Source: Actinomycetota bacterium
GTDB lineage: Bacteria > Actinomycetota > Acidimicrobiia > Acidimicrobiales > Ilumatobacteraceae
Direction: 5' to 3'
NCBI GenBank assembly: GCA_016871355.1
Contig: VFZC01000019.1
Span: forward strand, 1-53,761
DNA length: 53,761 nucleotides
Below, one piece after another: positions 15,789 to 25,526 of the stretch; position 1 is the stretch's first letter, and the number at the start of each line of letters is the position of its first letter. Made by a program: the position numbers and the translations under genes. The notes under the pieces are model-generated. The model saw only the letters and a list, made by a program, of their open reading frames with translations. It did no database searches and was not told the DNA's origin.

Positions 15789-16734
15789 TCGCACCAGCGA
15801 GGCTCACGGCCGGTCGGGCCATACCCGTCCCCACCCGCTCGTTGCTGAACGACTCGTACACCGCCACCAGACGATCGTCGGCAAAGGCCGCCCACGGTTC
15901 GGGCCCGCTGAACGAACTGACCGGCAGAACCTTGCCGGTGGACGCCGCCACCGACAACGACTCGGCATCGGCCCCACTCACTCGGTACTGACTGAGGGCG
16001 CGCACCGCGTCTTCGGTGGGACGCAACGGTGCGTCGTCGATACCCACGGCCTCGGCAATGGTGAACGCACCCACCGACGTACGACGCAGATTGCGGAGAT
16101 GGGCTCCGCCACCGAGCAGTCGACCGAGGTCGGCCGCCAACGTTCGAATGAACGTGCCCGACGAGCACGAGACATCGATGTCGATGGTGTAGCCGTTCAC
16201 CGCCGTGACGACGAACGAGAACACCGTGACCGGGCGCGGCTCACGCTCGACCTCCACACCCTCACGCGCCAACTCGTGCAGACGCTTTCCGTCCACGCGT
16301 ATGGCCGACACCATCGGCGGAATCTGCATGATGTCGCCCACGAGATGGGCGTCGACGACCGCCTGCACGTGAGCCCAGCCATCGGGCCGGCCCAAGCGAG
16401 CGATCACGTCGCCCATCTCGTGCGTGGCCGTGACCTCACCGGCGGCATCGAGTGTGGAGGTTTCGGTGCCCAGCACCACCGTGCCGGTGTACGACTTGCG
16501 ACTGATCATGCACCCGTCCACAGCGACGAGATCCATAAAGCGCATGAGTCGAGTGGCGTTGCCCACACCGAGCAACAACACGCCGGTTGCGTCGGGGTCG
16601 AGCGTGCCGGCGTGACCAACTCGGCGTTCTCCGAGCCGTTTGCGCACGCGGTCGACCACGTCGTGGCTGGTGATTCCGGCTGGTTTGTCGATCACCAGCA
16701 GGCCGTGCACCTGCGGTGGTTTACGACGGGCCAT
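15778..16734 (-). CDS. truB: tRNA pseudouridine-55 synthase
   Basis: TruB makes pseudouridine 55 in the T-loop of tRNAs. The 318-residue protein has the N-terminal GLLVIDKPAGITSHDVV segment, the catalytic motif GHAGTLDPDATGVLL with Asp46, and the conserved RTLAADLGRLLGGGAHLRNLRRT RNA-contact block. A C-terminal domain of about 80 residues follows, as in actinobacterial forms. The ATG at 16734 shares one base with the rbfA stop (TGATG), so it is translationally coupled to rbfA. The 3' end overlaps the convergent hydrolase gene by 11 bases. Confidence 0.97.
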   Translation of the reverse strand: MARRKPPQVHGLLVIDKPAGITSHDVVDRVRKRLGERRVGHAGTLDPDATGVLLLGVGNATRLMRFMDLVAVDGCMISRKSYTGTVVLGTETSTLDAAGEVTATHEMGDVIARLGRPDGWAHVQAVVDAHLVGDIMQIPPMVSAIRVDGKRLHELAREGVEVEREPRPVTVFSFVVTAVNGYTIDIDVSCSSGTFIRTLAADLGRLLGGGAHLRNLRRTSVGAFTIAEAVGIDDAPLRPTEDAVRALSQYRVSGADAESLSVAASTGKVLPVSSFSGPEPWAAFADDRLVAVYESFSNERVGTGMARPAVSLAGATTS

Positions 16735-17135
16735 CAGGCTTCGTCGTGGCGCGCCGGACTGGGATTGTCGCGCAGGATCTGATCGATGCGCTCGGCCGCG
16801 CGAATCACTTCGTCGACGCGAAACGACAGGATCGGGGTCTTCTTCGCCCGCACTTGTTTGCCCACCGAACTCTGCAACCGAATGCGGTGCTCGTCGAGAG
16901 CCTCGATGATCTCGGCGTCACCCTCTTCGCCGCTGAGCGAGTCGAAGAACACGACACCACGGTTCATCTCGGAGTCGACTTCCACCCGCGTGATGGTGAC
17001 GAACGACAAACGCTCGTCGTCGATGCGGACGAGTTCGTCGGCGATCACTTCGCGCAACGACTCACCGAGGCGAACGGCGCGAGGATAGCCACGGGACGAT
17101 TCACGTGATCCACTGGACTTGCGCGGCCGGGTCAC
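16734..17135 (-). CDS. rbfA: 30S ribosome-binding factor A
   Basis: RbfA helps mature the 3' and 5' ends of 16S rRNA and binds free 30S subunits, with a known role in cold adaptation. The 133-residue protein shows the KH-like fold pattern: RVGE-like RLGESLREVIADEL, FVTITRVEVDSEMNRGVVFFD, and HRIRLQSSVGKQVRAKKTPILSF. Length is typical. The GTG at 17135 is preceded at 6 bases by TAGTCT (17147-17142), which overlaps the stop codon of the DsbA-like gene. It may therefore be transcribed leaderless as well as by read-through from infB. Confidence 0.95.
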   Translation of the reverse strand: MTRPRKSSGSRESSRGYPRAVRLGESLREVIADELVRIDDERLSFVTITRVEVDSEMNRGVVFFDSLSGEEGDAEIIEALDEHRIRLQSSVGKQVRAKKTPILSFRVDEVIRAAERIDQILRDNPSPARHDEA

Positions 17136-17141
17136 GCGGTC

Positions 17142-17147
17142 AGACTA
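17142..17147 (-). promoter_or_regulatory. -10-like box for rbfA overlapping the stop of the DsbA-like gene
   Basis: TAGTCT on the minus strand contains the TAG stop of the upstream gene and ends 6 bases before the GTG of rbfA. This is consistent with an internal leaderless promoter in the operon. Confidence 0.4.
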
Positions 17148-17783
17148 CGAGAAATTCGGGTGGTCGCGCAGTGAACGCTTGAGTTCGGCCACACCGGGAG
17201 TGGTGGCCACGATCTCGACCGCATCCCACAGGCGAAGAGCCTCGGCACCACGCGGAATACGAGCGATCACCGGACCGAAGAACGAGCCTTCGTCGGCCGC
17301 ACCAGGACGGAACGTGAGGATGGGTGTACCGACGTCACGACCAGCGCGCGACAAAGCCACTTCGGTGTCGTCGGCGATGCGAGCATCGAGCGAGCCGTTC
17401 TTCGACACCGCGGCGATGGACGAATCGAGACCGGCGATGGTGAGCATCTCGGCGAAGAACTCGTCGGTGCGCGCCATGAAGTCGTCGCGACGACCCTTGG
17501 TATGACCCTCGGTTCCGACCGCCGCGTAGAAGCGACCAACCGCAGCGTTGCCCTCGACGGCGTCGAGGTGGGCCGCGATGCGCAAGGCCTCATGACCCAT
17601 GGCGTGCATGTGCTTGTACTCGGGCGAGTACCACTCGGCGATGTTGTTGGCGTTCAGGATCTTCAACGAGATGAAACGCCAGCGGACGTCGTAGTTGCGC
17701 TGCGAGCGCACCTCTTCGACCCAACGCGACGTGATCCAGGCCCACGGGCACACCGGATCGAGGAAGAACTCGAGATCGGCCAT
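17145..17783 (-). CDS. DsbA-family thioredoxin-fold protein, mycothiol-dependent nitroreductase-like, with CPWA active site
   Basis: The 212-residue protein begins [21 protein letters not shown]. This resembles the actinobacterial DsbA-family nitroreductase known from Mycobacterium tuberculosis (Rv2466c), which reduces substrates with mycothiol and has a CPWC motif in the same place. Here the second cysteine is alanine (C12-P-W-A15), so only a monothiol mechanism is possible. Conserved family features include the DVGTPIL segment (a cis-Pro equivalent), FFGPVIARIPRG and LWDAVE. The ATG at 17783 shares its A with the infB stop (TGATG). The frame continues upstream only inside infB and is non-coding there. 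Its position between infB and rbfA is unusual; a redox function tied to translation is speculative. Confidence 0.85.
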   Translation of the reverse strand: MADLEFFLDPVCPWAWITSRWVEEVRSQRNYDVRWRFISLKILNANNIAEWYSPEYKHMHAMGHEALRIAAHLDAVEGNAAVGRFYAAVGTEGHTKGRRDDFMARTDEFFAEMLTIAGLDSSIAAVSKNGSLDARIADDTEVALSRAGRDVGTPILTFRPGAADEGSFFGPVIARIPRGAEALRLWDAVEIVATTPGVAELKRSLRDHPNFS

Positions 17784-20662
17784 CAGGTCCTCACGATGAG
17801 TTTGTCTTCGTAAGTCTCGATCAGGTCGCCCTGCTTGAGATCCTGGAAGTCGGACAAACCGATACCGCACTCGAAGCCCTCGCGAACCTCGCGCACGTCG
17901 TCCTTGAAGCGGCGCAGCGACTGGATGCTGCCCTTCCAGATGATGACGCCGTCGCGAAGGAAGCGCACCTTCGAACCGCGAGTGATCTGACCCGTGCGGA
18001 CGTAGCAACCGGCAATGGCACCGATGCGCGGCACACGGAAGATCTCGCGCACTTCGGCTTCGCCGGTGACGACTTCTTCGAACTCGGGGGCGAGCATGCC
18101 CACCATGGCCGCCTCGATGTCTTCGAGGAGCTTGTAGATGATTTCGTAGGTACGGATCTCGACCTTCTCGGCCTCGGCGAGATCGCGGGCCTTGCGGTCG
18201 GGACGCACGTTGAAACCGATGAGCGTGGCGTTGGTGGCCGCCGCGAGCGTGATGTCGTTCTCGGTGATCGCACCCACACCGCGGTGCACGAACGCCAATT
18301 TCACTTCGTCGCGTTCGAGACGGCGCAGGCTCTCGGTGACGGCTTCGAGCGAACCCTGCACGTCGGCCTTCACCACGAGATTGAGGGTGGCGACTTCGCC
18401 GGCCTGGATCTGCGTGAAGATGTCTTCGAGCTTGACGCCCTTCTGCACGCGAGCGTCACCGCGCTGCATCTTGGCGCGCAGACGCTGTTCGCGTGCTTCG
18501 CCAACGGTGCGAGCGGTCTTTTCGTCGGGAGCGGCGCGGAATTCGTCTCCGGCGTTGGGCACCGACGACAAACCGAGCACCTGGACCGGTGTGGACGGAC
18601 CAGCTTCTTTCACCTGCTGGCCCTTGTCGTCGATCATCGCGCGCACGCGACCCCACGACGCCCCGGCCACGATCGGGTCGCCGACCTTGAGCGTTCCCTT
18701 GTCGACGAGGATGGTGGCCACCGGACCGCGACCCACGTCGAGGTTGGCTTCGAGCACCACACCCTTGGCGCGACCGGTCGGGTTGGCGGTGAGATCTTCG
18801 AGTTCGGCCACGACGCTCAACTGTTCGAGCAGGTCGTCGATGCCGAGACCCTGTTGAGCCGCCATCTCCACACAGATCGTGTCACCACCCCACGACTCGG
18901 GGATGAGGTTCTGTTCGGACAACTGCGACATCACGCGCTGGACGTCGGCGTTCTCCTTGTCGATCTTGTTGATGGCCACCACGATCGGAACCTCGGCGGC
19001 CCGGGCATGGTTGATGGCTTCGACCGTCTGGGGCATGACGCCGTCATCGGCGGCGACCATGAGCACGACGATGTCGGTGACCTGAGCACCACGCGCGCGC
19101 ATCTTGGTGAACGCGGCGTGACCCGGGGTGTCGATGAACGTGATGCGCTTGCCGTTCTGGACCGTTTGGTACGCACCGATGTGCTGCGTGATGCCACCGG
19201 CCTCACCAGCCACCACATTGGCGTTGCGAATCTTGTCGAGCAACGTGGTCTTGCCGTGGTCGACGTGTCCCATCACGGTGATGACGGGCGGACGAGGCGC
19301 CTGAGCGGCCTCGTCGATGTCGTCGCTGTCGTCGAACAGCGCCTGGAGTTCCATCTCCTCTTGCTGGCCCGGCTCGACGAGAAGGATCTCGCCGCCGATC
19401 TCGAGCGCGAAGAGTTCCATCTGTTCGTCGGAGAGCGTCATGGTCGCGGTGACCATTTCGCCGTTCTTCATGAGGAAACGAACGACGTCGGCCGCGGTGC
19501 GGTTCAGACGCGGAGCGAACTCCTGCGACGACGCACCACGTTCGATGACGATGATGCCTTCGGGAACCGGAACACTCGACTCGGTGTACCGGATCTCGGT
19601 GGGCAGCAACTCTTCTTCGCCACGACGACGCCGACGCGACGAACGCGGGGCGCGACGCTGACCCGACGGACGAGGTCCGCCACCGGGACGACCGCCACCA
19701 GGACTACCAGGGCCGCCACCGGGACCACCGGGACCACCGGGACCACCGGGGCCACCACCCGGACGCGGACCACCAAAACCACCCGGACGCGGGCCGCCGA
19801 AACCACCGGGACGCGGACCACCAAAACCACCCGGACGCTGACCGCCGCCACCGGGGCCACCGGGGCCACCACCGGGACGCGGACCACCAAAACCACCCGG
19901 ACGCTGACCGCCGCCACCGAAACCACCCGGACGCGGACCAGTCGGGCGCGGACCACCCGGAGGGGGCGGAACCGGACGACCCGATTGGCCGACGGCTCGC
20001 GAAGGCGGGGGCGGAACCGGACGACCCGACGGGCTGAGGGGTCGCGGTGGAGACGGGGGTGCGGTGCGAGCTGCCGGTGCGGCCGGGGCTCCCGGACCAG
20101 AACCAGTCGACGGACCAGTCGACGGCGCCGGCGGACGCGGGGCGGCCGGACGCGGCAGATCACGCGTGGTGTCGCGACCCGAGATCACACGACCAGTTGC
20201 TGGAGAGGGCGCAGGTGCGGGGGCAGGAGCCGGCGTATCGGCCGGAGCCGGAGCCGGTGCCGGAGTGTCGGCGACGATCGCCGGAGCCACCGGTTCGACG
20301 GGGACCGCCACTTCGGCCGCGGGTGCGGCGGGGGTTGCGACGCCCTCATCGGCAGACGCGACAGAATCGGCGTCCTTGTCCGGCGCCTTCTTGGTGGTCT
20401 TCTTGGCGGGAGCAGCCTCGTCACCCTCGGCGGCGGCCTTCTTGGTCGTCTTCTTGGCCGGCTTGTCTTCTTCGGGTGCGACTTCGCGGACGAGTCCTTG
20501 TGCGTGTGCCTTCTTCTCCAGCATCGTCACGTAGGCGTCGACGAGCGTGGTGGACGGACTCTTCACGGGAATCAAATTCGCCTTGGCGAGTTCGATCAAC
20601 TCGGCATTGGTCATGCCGAGTTTCTTGGCGAGGTCGGAGACTTTGATCTTGGCTGCTGCCAC
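17783..20662 (-). CDS. infB: Translation initiation factor IF-2
   Basis: IF-2 is the GTPase that brings initiator tRNA to the 30S subunit. The 959-residue protein starts with an IF2_N helix bundle ([21 protein letters not shown]), followed by a charged Lys/Ala region, then about 250 residues of Pro/Gly/Arg-rich low complexity with GFGGPRPGG repeats (DNA about 19670-19960). A second IF2_N-like segment comes before the G domain. The GTPase motifs are GHVDHGKTT (G1, near residue 466), DTPGHAAF (G3) and NKIDK (G4). Domains II-IV follow to the C-terminus. The length and Gly-rich linker are typical of actinobacteria. It lies 6 bases after nusA with no ylxR gene between them. Confidence 0.97.
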   Translation of the reverse strand: MAAAKIKVSDLAKKLGMTNAELIELAKANLIPVKSPSTTLVDAYVTMLEKKAHAQGLVREVAPEEDKPAKKTTKKAAAEGDEAAPAKKTTKKAPDKDADSVASADEGVATPAAPAAEVAVPVEPVAPAIVADTPAPAPAPADTPAPAPAPAPSPATGRVISGRDTTRDLPRPAAPRPPAPSTGPSTGSGPGAPAAPAARTAPPSPPRPLSPSGRPVPPPPSRAVGQSGRPVPPPPGGPRPTGPRPGGFGGGGQRPGGFGGPRPGGGPGGPGGGGQRPGGFGGPRPGGFGGPRPGGFGGPRPGGGPGGPGGPGGPGGGPGSPGGGRPGGGPRPSGQRRAPRSSRRRRRGEEELLPTEIRYTESSVPVPEGIIVIERGASSQEFAPRLNRTAADVVRFLMKNGEMVTATMTLSDEQMELFALEIGGEILLVEPGQQEEMELQALFDDSDDIDEAAQAPRPPVITVMGHVDHGKTTLLDKIRNANVVAGEAGGITQHIGAYQTVQNGKRITFIDTPGHAAFTKMRARGAQVTDIVVLMVAADDGVMPQTVEAINHARAAEVPIVVAINKIDKENADVQRVMSQLSEQNLIPESWGGDTICVEMAAQQGLGIDDLLEQLSVVAELEDLTANPTGRAKGVVLEANLDVGRGPVATILVDKGTLKVGDPIVAGASWGRVRAMIDDKGQQVKEAGPSTPVQVLGLSSVPNAGDEFRAAPDEKTARTVGEAREQRLRAKMQRGDARVQKGVKLEDIFTQIQAGEVATLNLVVKADVQGSLEAVTESLRRLERDEVKLAFVHRGVGAITENDITLAAATNATLIGFNVRPDRKARDLAEAEKVEIRTYEIIYKLLEDIEAAMVGMLAPEFEEVVTGEAEVREIFRVPRIGAIAGCYVRTGQITRGSKVRFLRDGVIIWKGSIQSLRRFKDDVREVREGFECGIGLSDFQDLKQGDLIETYEDKLIVRT
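19670..19960. repeat. Imperfect Gly/Pro/Arg-encoding tandem repeats inside infB
   Basis: A run of imperfect 9- to 30-base units (on the plus strand rich in CCACCGGGACCACC and GGACGCGGACCACC) encodes [11 protein letters not shown]-type repeats in the IF-2 linker. It is prone to length change and to assembly error. Confidence 0.7.
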
Positions 20663-20668
20663 TCGTCG

Positions 20669-21814
20669 TCAGCCCTCTCCCCGTGCGCTCTCGCGCGCCG
20701 CGTTGGCCGCTTCGACTTCGGCCACCGTCATGATGGTTCCGTCGGCGGCATGCCATTCCTGTTCACCACTGTCGGGGTTGACCACCCACGCACCATCGGC
20801 GAACTCATCGGAGTCGACGAAGATGCCGGCTTTCTCGTTGCGATCCTGGGTTTCGCTCTTGATGTCGATGCGAACACCCGACAGACGCGCGGCCAGACGG
20901 GCGTTCTGCCCTTCCTTGCCGATGGCCAGGCTCAACTGGAAGTCGGGAACGATCACGTCGGCCTGGGTCCGGTCGTCGCTGACGCGCACTTCGGTGACCT
21001 TGGCCGGCGACAGGGCCTTGGCGATGAAATCGGGCAGGTTGTCGCTGAACGGAACGATGTCGATCTTTTCTTGATTGAGCTCGTTCACGACCATGCGGAC
21101 ACGAGCGCCACGAGCGCCCACACAGGCGCCCACCGGATCGACGTTGTTGTCGTTCGACCACACGGCGATCTTGGTGCGATGGCCTGGTTCGCGCGCACAG
21201 GCCTTGATCTCGACGACGCCGTCGGCGATCTCGGGCACTTCGAGCTCGAAGAGACGCTTCACCAAACCGGGGTGCGTGCGGCTCACGATGATCTGCGGAC
21301 CCTTCTGGGTGCGACGCACTTCGACGATGTAGGCCTTCAGACGCGTGCCCGGATTGGCACGCTCGTACGGCACCTGCTCGCTCTGCGGCATGAGGGCTTC
21401 GACCTTGCCCAAGTCGAGCAGGGCGAAACGATGATCGGTCTGCTGCACGATGCCGGTGACGATGTCGCCTTCGCGGTTCGCGTACTCCTCGAACTTGCGC
21501 TCGCGCTCGGCCTCGCGGATGCGCTGGCCCATCACCTGGCGGAAGGTCTGGGCGGCGATACGACCGAGTTCACCCTTGCTAGGCGTGTCGTCGCGCGGGT
21601 TGATCCAGTTGCCGTCCTCGTCGATGTCGTAGGCGGTGAAGGTGATCTCGAGGGTGTCGGGGTTGAGCCCGACCTCGACCTCTTCGGCCGCACCGGGCCG
21701 GCGCTTGTACGCCGTGGCCAGCGCGTCGACGAGCACCTGAAGCAGGTCGTCGACCGAGATGTTCTTTTCGTTCGCCAACAGGCGCACGGCTTCGGCCATG
21801 TCGAGATTGCTCAT
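20669..21814 (-). CDS. nusA: Transcription termination/antitermination factor NusA
   Basis: NusA binds RNA polymerase and nascent RNA to modulate pausing, termination and antitermination. The 381-residue protein has the N-terminal RNAP-binding domain (about 1-130), an S1 domain (EGDIVTGIVQQ... LLDLGKVEALMPQSEQ), and two KH domains (RTHPGLVKRLFELEVPEI... GARGARVRMVVNELNQEKIDIV and AIGKEGQNARLAARLSGVRIDI). It lacks the C-terminal acidic repeats of the E. coli protein, as usual in actinobacteria. The ATG at 21814 overlaps the rimP stop by 4 bases (ATGA). A longer in-frame extension lies inside rimP and is not coding. Confidence 0.97.
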   Translation of the reverse strand: MSNLDMAEAVRLLANEKNISVDDLLQVLVDALATAYKRRPGAAEEVEVGLNPDTLEITFTAYDIDEDGNWINPRDDTPSKGELGRIAAQTFRQVMGQRIREAERERKFEEYANREGDIVTGIVQQTDHRFALLDLGKVEALMPQSEQVPYERANPGTRLKAYIVEVRRTQKGPQIIVSRTHPGLVKRLFELEVPEIADGVVEIKACAREPGHRTKIAVWSNDNNVDPVGACVGARGARVRMVVNELNQEKIDIVPFSDNLPDFIAKALSPAKVTEVRVSDDRTQADVIVPDFQLSLAIGKEGQNARLAARLSGVRIDIKSETQDRNEKAGIFVDSDEFADGAWVVNPDSGEQEWHAADGTIMTVAEVEAANAARESARGEG

Positions 21815-22473
21815 GAGGGCATCGTCTCCTGGTCGTCGTGATGGTTGTCGGGGTGATTGTCGGTGCTGTTCACGGTCGATGTCTTCTTCGGCGCCTTTTT
21901 CGAGGCACTTGAGTCTGCCGGGCGGTCGGCCCGCTTGCTCCCCGGCTTCTTCGCTCCCGAACCGGGTTTGCCCGGCTTGGGGGCAGCGGCCCAGACGAAG
22001 ACGGTCTTGGCCCGGTCGATCTGGTCGTACGGAACCACGCGGTCGTCGCCGATGGGCGCGGCCGCGGTGCCGTCGACACGCACGGTGCAGGCCGCGTCGT
22101 CGGCCGCCACCAGAACTCCGTTGATGCGGCGGTCGGTGTTGCCGACGTCGCGGAGGCGGATCGACACGGTCTTGCCGATCTCGCGCTGGAAGTGACGCGG
22201 TGTGCGCAAGGTGCGCTCGAGACCGGGGCTCGACACCTCGAGCGTGTAGTGACCCGGGATCGGATCGGTGTGGTCGAGTTCGCGCGACACGAGACGCGTG
22301 CACTGGGCGAGCGTGTCGACATCGACGCCTCCGGGCGATCCGGGGAGGGTGTCGATCGTGACCTTCAGGACGCCGCCGGCGTAATCGAGGTCGTACAACT
22401 CGAGACCGAGATCGGTCACGATCGGTGCCACGAGTGAGTGGAGACGACGTTCGAGGGCGCTCTCTTCGCTCAT
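21811..22473 (-). CDS. rimP: Ribosome maturation factor RimP
   Basis: RimP is needed for late 30S subunit assembly. The 220-residue protein contains the N-terminal domain (LVAPIVTDLGLELYDLDY), the segment GVDVDTLAQCTRLVSREL, the motif YTLEVSSPGLERTLRTPRHF, and an Sm-like C-terminal domain. The last 55 residues are Lys/Pro/Ser-rich and low complexity, longer than in most species. The ATG at 22473 has a near-perfect AGGAGGTG ribosome-binding site. It begins the rimP-nusA-infB-(DsbA-like)-rbfA-truB transcription unit, preceded by a leader with an intrinsic terminator at 22531-22555. Confidence 0.94.
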   Translation of the reverse strand: MSEESALERRLHSLVAPIVTDLGLELYDLDYAGGVLKVTIDTLPGSPGGVDVDTLAQCTRLVSRELDHTDPIPGHYTLEVSSPGLERTLRTPRHFQREIGKTVSIRLRDVGNTDRRINGVLVAADDAACTVRVDGTAAAPIGDDRVVPYDQIDRAKTVFVWAAAPKPGKPGSGAKKPGSKRADRPADSSASKKAPKKTSTVNSTDNHPDNHHDDQETMPS

Positions 22474-22530
22474 GTCACCTCCTGTTGTCCGCTCGATTGT
22501 GGCCATGATCGACACGGGCCCCTAAGACTG

Positions 22531-22555
22531 AAAAAGACGTGGGATTTCTCCCACG
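22531..22555 (-). terminator. Intrinsic terminator in the rimP-nusA-infB leader
   Basis: On the minus strand a perfect 7-bp hairpin (CGTGGGA, GAAA loop, TCCCACG; 22555-22538) is followed directly by TCTTTTT (22537-22531). It lies between the putative promoter (TACACT, 22602-22597) and the rimP start at 22473, so it would attenuate the whole operon. A second hairpin (CCCGG/CCGGG, 22567-22580) sits just upstream in the same leader. NusA is itself encoded downstream, so feedback through termination is plausible. Confidence 0.7.
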
Positions 22556-22596
22556 CCTTCGACAATCCCGGGAGTCCGGGCAATCAAGACCCCTGC

Positions 22597-22602
22597 AGTG
22601 TA
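22597..22602 (-). promoter_or_regulatory. -10-like box for the rimP operon
   Basis: TACACT on the minus strand would start a leader of about 115 bases before rimP. It is divergent from, and only 12 bases away from, the proS -10-like box (22615-22620). Confidence 0.45.
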
Positions 22603-22614
22603 CCGGGCCAGAAG

Positions 22615-22620
22615 TAACCT
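22615..22620 (+). promoter_or_regulatory. -10-like box, probable leaderless promoter of proS
   Basis: TAACCT ends 7 bases before GTG at 22628 with no Shine-Dalgarno. This supports the GTG rather than the ATG at 22637 as the proS start. Confidence 0.5.
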
Positions 22621-22627
22621 CTCACAC

Positions 22628-24391
22628 GTGCTGCGGATGTCGACTCTCTTCGTCCGCACCCTGCGTGAGAACCCTTCCGACGCCGAGGTGCCGAGCCACC
22701 AGTTGCTCGTCCGGGCCGGGTACATCCGCCGCGCCGCACCGGGCGGATTCACCTGGTTGCCCCTCGGCTGGACGGTGTACCGCAACGTCGAGAACATCGT
22801 GCGCGACGAGATGAATCGGGCCGGGTTCCAGGAAGTCCACTTCCCCGCCCTGCTACCCAAGGAGCCGTACGAGGCCACCAACCGCTGGACCGAGTACGGC
22901 GACAACGTGTTCCGACTCACGGACCGGCGCGGGGTCGACTACTTGCTGGGCCCGACGCACGAGGAGATGTTCACCTTGTTGGTGAAAGACCTCTACTCGT
23001 CGTACAAGGACCTCCCGCTGTCGATCTACCAGATCCAGACGAAGTACCGCGACGAGGCGCGCCCACGCGCGGGGCTGCTGCGCGGTCGCGAGTTCGTGAT
23101 GAAGGACTCGTACTCCTTCGACATCGACGACGCCGGGCTGTCTGCGTCGTACGAGGCGCATCGGGCCGCCTACATCCGCACGTTCGATCGACTCGGCTTG
23201 CCGTACGTGATCGTCTCGGCCATGTCGGGTGCGATGGGCGGATCGAAGAGTGAAGAGTTCCTCGCTCCGCTCGAGGTGGGCGAAGACACCTTCGTGCGGT
23301 GCAGATCGTGTGGCTACGCGGCCAACACCGAAGCCGTCAACGTTCCGGTGCCCGCGGCAGTCGACGCCTCGAGCGTCCCGGCTGCGCAGGTGCACGACAC
23401 TCCCGACACTCCCACCATCGCCACGCTCGTCGACGTGCTGAACGCCCGACCCGAACTCGCGCGCGGCGATCGCACCTGGACGGCAGCCGACACGCTCAAG
23501 AACGTGATCGTGATGTTGCGCCATCCCGATGGCACGCGCGAACCCTTGGCGATCGGCGTACCCGGCGATCGCGACGTCGACATGAAGCGAGTCGAAGCGC
23601 AGGTCGGCCCGGCCGAACCCGAGGCGTTCACCGACGACGACTTCACGAAGTACCCGCAACTCAAGAAGGGCTACATCGGACCCGGTGCGCTCGGCGCCGC
23701 GCACGGCATTCGCTACCTCGTCGATCCGCGCGTCGTCGATGGCACGCGTTGGGTCACCGGTGCCAACGAGCCCGGACGACACGTCGTGAACTTGGTGATG
23801 GGTCGCGACTTCACCGCCGACGGAACCATCGAGGCCGCCGAGGTGCGCGCTGGTGATGGTTGCCCGCAGTGCCCCGGAACTCTCGAAATGGCTCGTGGTA
23901 TCGAAATCGGCCATATCTTCCAGCTGGGCCGCAAGTACGCCGAGGCCCTCGATCTCACCGTGCTCGATCAGAACGGCAAACAAGTCGTCGTCACGATGGG
24001 TTCGTACGGAATCGGCGTGTCGCGTGCGGTCGCCGCCATCGCCGAGGCGTCGTACGACGACATCGGACTCTGCTGGCCGCGTGAAGTCGCACCGGCCGAT
24101 GTGCATCTCGTGATTGCCGGCAAGGGTGGTGACGACATCGCGGCCAAGGCCGAGGAGATCGCCGCCGCACTCGAAGGTCGCGCGGTGCGCGTGCTCATCG
24201 ACGATCGCTCCAACGTGTCGCCCGGCGTGAAGTTCAAGGATGCCGAATTGCTCGGTGTGCCCACCATCCTCGTGGTGGGCAAGGGGCTCGCCGACGGAGT
24301 CGTCGAAGCGCGCGACCGCAAGAGCGGTGATCGCCGAGACGTGCCGGTCGGTGACGTCGTCGACGTTCTCGTCGCTACTTGTCGAGGCTGA
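22628..24391 (+). CDS. proS: Prolyl-tRNA synthetase
   Basis: ProS charges tRNA-Pro. The 587-residue protein is the bacterial type: class II catalytic core with motif 1 near [23 protein letters not shown], motif 2 [10 protein letters not shown]-like [26 protein letters not shown], and motif 3 [17 protein letters not shown]. The YbaK-like editing insertion lies between about residues 230 and 395. The C-terminal anticodon-binding domain follows ([22 protein letters not shown]). The start GTG 22628 ([12 protein letters not shown]) fits the leaderless box; ATG 22637 is the alternative. Its stop is one base before the GTG of manA, so the two are likely co-transcribed. Confidence 0.97.
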   Translation: MLRMSTLFVRTLRENPSDAEVPSHQLLVRAGYIRRAAPGGFTWLPLGWTVYRNVENIVRDEMNRAGFQEVHFPALLPKEPYEATNRWTEYGDNVFRLTDRRGVDYLLGPTHEEMFTLLVKDLYSSYKDLPLSIYQIQTKYRDEARPRAGLLRGREFVMKDSYSFDIDDAGLSASYEAHRAAYIRTFDRLGLPYVIVSAMSGAMGGSKSEEFLAPLEVGEDTFVRCRSCGYAANTEAVNVPVPAAVDASSVPAAQVHDTPDTPTIATLVDVLNARPELARGDRTWTAADTLKNVIVMLRHPDGTREPLAIGVPGDRDVDMKRVEAQVGPAEPEAFTDDDFTKYPQLKKGYIGPGALGAAHGIRYLVDPRVVDGTRWVTGANEPGRHVVNLVMGRDFTADGTIEAAEVRAGDGCPQCPGTLEMARGIEIGHIFQLGRKYAEALDLTVLDQNGKQVVVTMGSYGIGVSRAVAAIAEASYDDIGLCWPREVAPADVHLVIAGKGGDDIAAKAEEIAAALEGRAVRVLIDDRSNVSPGVKFKDAELLGVPTILVVGKGLADGVVEARDRKSGDRRDVPVGDVVDVLVATCRG

Positions 24392-24392
24392 C

Positions 24393-25526
24393 GTGCGGCT
24401 CGTTCGCGGCGTCGTCCAGCACTACTTGTGGGGACATGCGTCAGCCATCCCGAAGCTGCTCGGCATCGAACCCGATGGTCGACCGTGGGCCGAGTTGTGG
24501 TTCGGTACGCACTTGGGCGGACCGTCGCGCATCCTCGAGATCGACGAGTCGGTGATCGAACGGACGCATTCGGCTGTCGACGAAACGAACGGCTTGTCGT
24601 CACCGCTGGTGTCGGTGGCCGGCGAGCTGCCGTTCCTGGTGAAGTTCTTGGCCGCGGCCGAGCCGTTGTCGCTGCAGGCCCATCCATCGTTGGCACAAGC
24701 CCAGGCCGGCTACGCGCGCGAAAATCGTTTGGCCGTTCCCGTCAGCAATTCGCGGCGCATCTATCGCGATCCGTTCGCCAAACCCGAGTTGATCTGCGCG
24801 CTCGGCAAGTTCGAGGCGTTGTGCGGATTCCGCGATCCGACCGAGACCGTCGACTTCCTGCACGACATCGGAGGTGGCGCGTCCACCATCGCCACGCTGT
24901 TGGCCGATCACGATCTGGCCCACACGATTCAGTTCATCTTCACGGGCGGTGAAGAGTTCCAGCCCGTTCTGCACGACGTGATCGCGGCCTGCGAACAGCA
25001 CGACTCCGCGAGTGCGCGGTGGGTGGTGAAGTTGGCTCGAGCGCATCCCGACGACCCGGCGGTGGCGGCGACGTTGTTGCTCAACCACGTGGTTCTGAAG
25101 CCTGGCGAGGCGCTGTATCTCGGACCCGGCAACTTGCACGCGTACCTGTCGGGCATGGGTGTCGAGGTGATGGGTTCGTCCGACAACGTGGTGCGGTGCG
25201 GGCTCACCAACAAGCACGTGGACGTCAACGAGTTGTTGGCGACGGTCGATCCGAAGCCGCTGGCCGACCCGGTGGTGCAGGCCGAACCGGTGGCGCGCAC
25301 ATCGGCCGGACGGCTGTGGCGGTATCCCACACCCGGAGCACCGTTCGAATTCTTCGTGCATCAGATCGACGGGACCGAGACCATCCGAGCCCGGGCGCGC
25401 GAGTTGACGATGTGCGGCGTCGGGGCGACCGATCGGTTGCAGCGTGGTGAGGTGTGCTTCTTGCAAAAGGGTGAGGAGTTGACCCTGACCGGCCAAGCCA
25501 CCCTCTTTCGCACCACCGAACCCTGA
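24393..25526 (+). CDS. manA: Mannose-6-phosphate isomerase, class I
   Basis: ManA interconverts fructose 6-phosphate and mannose 6-phosphate and supplies mannose for glycans and GDP-mannose. The 377-residue protein shows the type I zinc-site residues: the pair in LSLQAHPS, the Glu in KPELICALGKFEALCGFR, and the His in YLGPGNLHAYLSG. Length is close to the family norm. The GTG start at 24393 follows the proS stop by one base and has no separate promoter box, so it depends on proS transcription. The convergent ispG ends 118 bases downstream. Confidence 0.93.
   Translation: MRLVRGVVQHYLWGHASAIPKLLGIEPDGRPWAELWFGTHLGGPSRILEIDESVIERTHSAVDETNGLSSPLVSVAGELPFLVKFLAAAEPLSLQAHPSLAQAQAGYARENRLAVPVSNSRRIYRDPFAKPELICALGKFEALCGFRDPTETVDFLHDIGGGASTIATLLADHDLAHTIQFIFTGGEEFQPVLHDVIAACEQHDSASARWVVKLARAHPDDPAVAATLLLNHVVLKPGEALYLGPGNLHAYLSGMGVEVMGSSDNVVRCGLTNKHVDVNELLATVDPKPLADPVVQAEPVARTSAGRLWRYPTPGAPFEFFVHQIDGTETIRARARELTMCGVGATDRLQRGEVCFLQKGEELTLTGQATLFRTTEP

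Noticed and set aside
18284-21841. A 1185-codon open frame on the plus strand across infB and nusA
   Set aside because: It is exactly antisense to well-supported infB and nusA, is His/Arg/Thr-rich with no domain, and arises from high GC and biased third positions.
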